64,000 nt of DNA from Xestospongia bergquistia (lineage: Eukaryota; Porifera; Demospongiae; Haplosclerida; Petrosiidae): the NCBI GenBank assembly GCA_963965975.1, contig OZ014417.1:5251821-5315820 (forward strand), written 5' to 3'. Positions 60,560 to 64,000 of this stretch are shown here, piece by piece. Both the position numbers and the translations under genes were made by a program. The notes beneath the pieces were generated by a model. That model did no database searches. It had not been told where the DNA came from and worked only from the letters and a program-made list of their open reading frames with translations. Each line of letters starts with the position of its first letter. Within the stretch, counting starts at the first letter, position 1.

Positions 60560-61050
60560 ACTATTTATAGCAAATGTTGTCAGTCAATGTACTATAAATG
60601 TATAGCAAAGTTTTGATAGACTCATAATGTGTCAACCTATGAATGTGTTTTGGTTCATTATTCATAAAGTGTTATTTCATTTCTTCTGGCTGTGTGTGTT
60701 CTTGTACTCATGGATATGACTGCACTGAAGTTTCGTTTACTTTTTTTGTTTTTTTCACTAGTGTAGTGTTTTAAAAAACTTGCATAATTTGTGAATCTTA
60801 TCAGCTTTTGCTATTTCATCTCGCTTCCTTCCTGTTTTCAGTATGTGAGTGTTTCAAAGCTAATCAGTACAGCTCAGTATGAATATTTCTCATATAAAGG
60901 TGGTGAAAATGTCTGATATGAGTTTGTTCAATGTTAATTCAAATGGAATCTAGTTGATATTAGTTTGGTTGAGGATATATATGAGAGGTGATTAGTGCCA
61001 AAATAGCCACATGAAAGAGAGGCTAGTGAAATCTTGGAGTGGGTACTAAA
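60560..61050. other. Gene-free stretch after the membrane-protein relic
   Basis: No exon or clear repeat was recognised; the first part may be its 3' untranslated region. Confidence 0.4.
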
Positions 61051-61054
61051 GTCT

Positions 61055-61560
61055 TAAATAGGGTAGTGGTTTTTTTAAAATAGGGTAGTGATTTTTAAAC
61101 TAGTAGCATTTAAATAGTGTAGTCCTTTTGTACAAAATGATAGTCTATTTCGAAAAGGGTAGTGTCTTTAGAAGTAGGATAGTGTCTCTTAAAGTGATAA
61201 CATTCTAATAGAGCAGTCAATTAGTGCCAGTCTAGTGACATTTAAGTGAGGGTAGTACTTTTTTGAGTAAATTGTAAATTGAGTAGTGTTTTTTAAATTG
61301 GATAGTATCTTTCAATGTAAAATATGGTCTTTTGTGTAAAACGATAGTCTATTTAAAAAAGAGTAGTGTTTTTACAAATGCAACACTGAGTTTTACTGAG
61401 TGATAACATTCAAATAGGATATAGTTTATTAGAAATATAGGGAAGTGTTTTTAGAAATCAGGATACTAGTGTTTACAAAGTGATAAGATAGTAATTTTTA
61501 AATTATGGTCTACTTTAAATAGGGTGAAGCTTTTAGAAATAGGATAAAGTCTTTGGAACA
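61055..61560. repeat. Degenerate short minisatellite, AATAGGGTAGTGTTTTTA-like
   Basis: Variants of a unit of about 20 bp (TAGGGTAGTG, TTTTTAAA, GATAGTCTATTT) recur over about 500 bp with irregular spacing. A second-order similarity is seen between about 61130-61200 and about 61335-61400 (GATAGTCTATTT, then AGAGTAGTGTTTTTA, then GAGTGATAACATTC). No coding content. Confidence 0.6.
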
Positions 61561-61993
61561 AAGTAAGACTGCTATACTACAAGATTGTATGGTTGATAAA
61601 TACAAGGGTTGGGTTGAAGGGCTGGCTTTAGAGATTATGGAATTTGAATGTCTTCAGAGTGAAATGTAAATGTTCCAAGAGCAGTGTTCATCTCTAGTTG
61701 AGCACACAGGTACATGTACATGTATATTTGTTATTTCAAGACAACAATATTGCATCTAATTAATGATATCACGTCATTATTCCTCAAATGTCAGAAATTT
61801 GGTTGTTCCATTCAGTCAGAGTAAGCATAAAAAGAAAATGACTTAAATTAACTAGCAAGGTGAGTTCAAGACTGAGGACTCCCCTTGCTAAAAACCTTCT
61901 AATCTATTTTCTCAAGTGTTTGGAGTGCTCCTAAACATCTTGGAACAATGAAGTATAAATTGAATACAGAATGTCATCACCACGCTCTGTTAT

Positions 61994-62036
<43 letters not shown>
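61994..62036. repeat. (TA)n microsatellite
   Basis: About 21 uninterrupted TA units. Confidence 0.95.
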
Positions 62037-62038
<2 letters not shown>

Positions 62039-62261
62039 AGTTAAAGTAGTTTGGAAGGGCTAGTACTATAAATAGGAACATATTACTATTATTATGTTTA
62101 GTACCAGACATAAAACCACGTGTGAAATGATAATTATGATGTAGTTATATAAATTGCTGACTGACGTGATCATGATATGAACCATTATAATATTATTGTA
62201 TATGTTCAATCACTAATATCATAACATACATACAATCATGCTGGATTTTCATCAGTTATGA

Positions 62262-62388
62262 GGTGCCCAAGATTAATCTAATGGATTTAAATGTAGAACA
62301 AGATTGTTGTGTGTCTTTTGCTGCTGTTACATCAAAAGGAATTGGATAATATTCATTGTCATCGTATGTATCAAGTAAGATAATCTAT
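62262..62388 (-). other. Possible terminal coding exon, unrecognised
   Basis: On the minus strand after a CATAG acceptor-like site, about 42 codons read IILLDTYDDNEYYPIPFDVT and end SIRLILGTS with a stop. Tyr-rich acidic words such as DDNEYYPIPF are typical of receptor cytoplasmic tails. No upstream exon or membrane helix was found, so it may be chance or a relic. Confidence 0.2.
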
Positions 62389-62439
62389 GGGGCGCCGTTT
62401 GTGTCAAAACTAAAAAGTTTATACGTATTTAATTTGTGC

Positions 62440-62740
62440 TATCTATTTATAAATCCTACAATAAATATAATAAATAACAAGAGAAATTTATAAATGCACG
62501 TGGGAATTTAAAAATAATGTTAGACATTTGTAAAGGCAATCACAAATTTATAAATATCCAAGGATTTATTAATACTGACAAGATAGCAATAAATAACGAT
62601 AGTAATTTATAAATTCTATAATTATTTATAAATACACGTAAGGATTTATAAATACTGCTGAGAAATTATAAATATTGCTAGGAATTTATAAATACAGTAG
62701 ATATTTATAAATGACGCCGTGATTAATAAATCCAGTACTA
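62440..62740. repeat. Minisatellite built on the palindrome ATTTATAAAT
   Basis: AATTTATAAATAC-like words recur about ten times. Spacing is irregular at first and then about 20 bp from 62607 to 62735, separated by GC-containing linkers (CACGTAAGG, TGCTGAG, TGCTAGG, CAGTAG). Confidence 0.75.
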
Positions 62741-62786
62741 TTTTGTAACTTTTGACAGAGGGTTAAAAATATACAACGGAAACACA

Positions 62787-62823
62787 CAAATACACACACA
62801 CGCGCACACACACACACACACTG

Positions 62824-62879
<56 letters not shown>

Positions 62880-62895
62880 TCTCTCTCTCTCTCTC
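62787..62895. repeat. (CA)n then (CT)n microsatellite
   Basis: Interrupted CA tract 62790-62872 followed by CTCTCT to about 62895. Confidence 0.95.
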
Positions 62896-62899
62896 CTAT

Positions 62900-63210
62900 G
62901 TAACCATTTTGTCTATTGTTCCCTTCTTGTATCCATCCAACTGTCAATGTGTTCATTAATATAATTATTTATACAAACATCTATCCATCTAGCCCCTCTA
63001 TGATTCAGCCTCATCTTTTTATTAATGACAGTACACTGCTATGTGGAAATTCATTCGTTCTATATCTATTGGTTAATTCATTATCATCCACTTATTTATT
63101 AATTCATCTATCTATACATGTTTCATACTAATCTATTAGTTGTACTAATCTTTAGTTGATCTCTGCCTTCTTTTGTACATTCATGCATCAATCTATCTAT
63201 TTATTCACTC
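62900..63210. repeat. Low-complexity T/A/C-rich tract
   Basis: Imperfect ATCTATC, TTATTCATC and TTAATTCATC words recur. Open frames in it are low-complexity and not credible genes. Confidence 0.55.
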
Positions 63211-63448
63211 CTTAATTTTATTCACCTATGTATTAATTTTTCATCTTCATCAGATTAATACTCACAGCAACTGCAGATTTTATGTGTTGATGTTTATAAG
63301 AAATCTGAAAACATACCTGACATTGAAAGACTACGATATACGCAACCCAACTTCAAATAAAAGTAATTTACACAAACACATAGAGGTTGTTACTCTTTGG
63401 TATATACCAATATACAGGAAAACAATTTATCAATTGTTGAAAGTGATT

Positions 63449-63969
63449 TAGATAGATAGTTAATCCTCAACTTCTTGAAAGTCAATCGGAAAGATGTTCT
63501 AGAATAAGATGTTCTTGCCCATGTCATAAATGATCTATCTATATGAAGTATTTTTTTGAAGTTCTTGACCTACACTATACATAAAGTGTTCTGCAAGGCT
63601 CTTACCCCATTTTTTATTGGTTATAATCAATGTACTTTCTTCGTCATAATTATCTAGTTTCCTTTTATGGTGATGGTATTGACTAGATTATATTGCAATT
63701 TGAAATGATCTGCTTTCTCTTACACTCACTTCTAACATTAACAATATCTACAACCGAATGAAGCCTTAAATGGAGCCTCAAATTCAAAGATCATGACTGT
63801 TATCTCTTACAATTCCGCATTACTCATCCATTTATAGCTTCCAACTATCTCATTAACATCAATCTGTTATTTTCTAAGCATCAACACAAAGATCTTGATA
63901 AGTCCTCCAAGCTCAAACATTTTTTATCCTCTATTGACTCCAGAAATTGAGGATTAACTACCTATCTAT
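63449..63969. mobile_element. Candidate 521-bp element with 26-bp inverted ends
   Basis: 63449-63474 begins TAGATAGATAGTTAATCCTC, and the reverse complement of 63943-63969 begins TAGATAGGTAGTTAATCCTC; the full arms differ at about two to three positions. No open frame fills the interior. Around 63575-63700 there is a faint reverse-transcriptase-like reading (VLQGS, then FYGDG) that may be chance. Target duplications could be just TA. It is a MITE-like candidate. Confidence 0.45.
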
Positions 63970-64000
63970 GTTACTATTTCTTTCAACAATTAATAAAATT

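Noticed and set aside
62916-63451. Plus-strand frames of 71 and 92 codons
   Set aside because: Low-complexity T/A/C-rich sequence; composition, not coding, explains the lack of stops.

Overview
The window looks like nuclear DNA of an early-branching animal, most likely a demosponge. It is AT-rich. Its genes are split into many small exons by GT-AG introns, many of them only 42-60 bp long. The four recognisable genes are conserved animal genes. The species is an inference from gene style; nothing in the sequence names it.

Layout. 1-18094 is one uninterrupted tandem satellite with a monomer of about 143 bp (roughly 126 copies), running off the left edge of the window. It contains nested duplications of monomer blocks, including a 419-bp trimer repeated without a visible difference. 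18095-19741 is non-coding sequence with a near-perfect 48-bp hairpin and a possible retroelement integrase relic. 19742-27947 (+) is a UBE3B-type HECT ubiquitin ligase whose N-terminal exons are not fully resolved. 28880-43018 (+) is SUPT6H (SPT6), rebuilt here as 33 exons that join in frame to 1586 codons plus a stop. 44003-48817 (-) is ADO, a thiol dioxygenase, arranged tail-to-tail with SUPT6H. 49020-50500 (+) is a decayed array of EGF-like exons. 50950-53690 (-) is a broken LINE with endonuclease and reverse transcriptase remnants. 54013-54495 (+) is an intact single-exon MEAF6 gene. From 55240 on, relics dominate: two LINE fragments, a decayed C2H2 zinc-finger fragment, and the 3' end of a single-pass membrane protein interrupted by a hAT transposon. 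The hAT has 8-bp target duplications, 16-bp terminal repeats, a transposase C-terminal remnant and an internal 94-bp minisatellite. 60560-64000 holds minisatellites, microsatellites and a pair of inverted repeats.

Functional themes. SUPT6H (histone chaperone and elongation factor) and MEAF6 (histone acetyltransferase subunit) act in chromatin and transcription. UBE3B and ADO act in protein turnover: UBE3B by ubiquitination, and ADO by oxidising N-terminal cysteine for the N-degron pathway. They are separate transcription units and nothing shows co-regulation. The most unusual material is the satellite with its dyad symmetry and hierarchical repeats, the hAT insertion into a membrane-protein reading frame, and several foldback or hairpin sequences inside introns.
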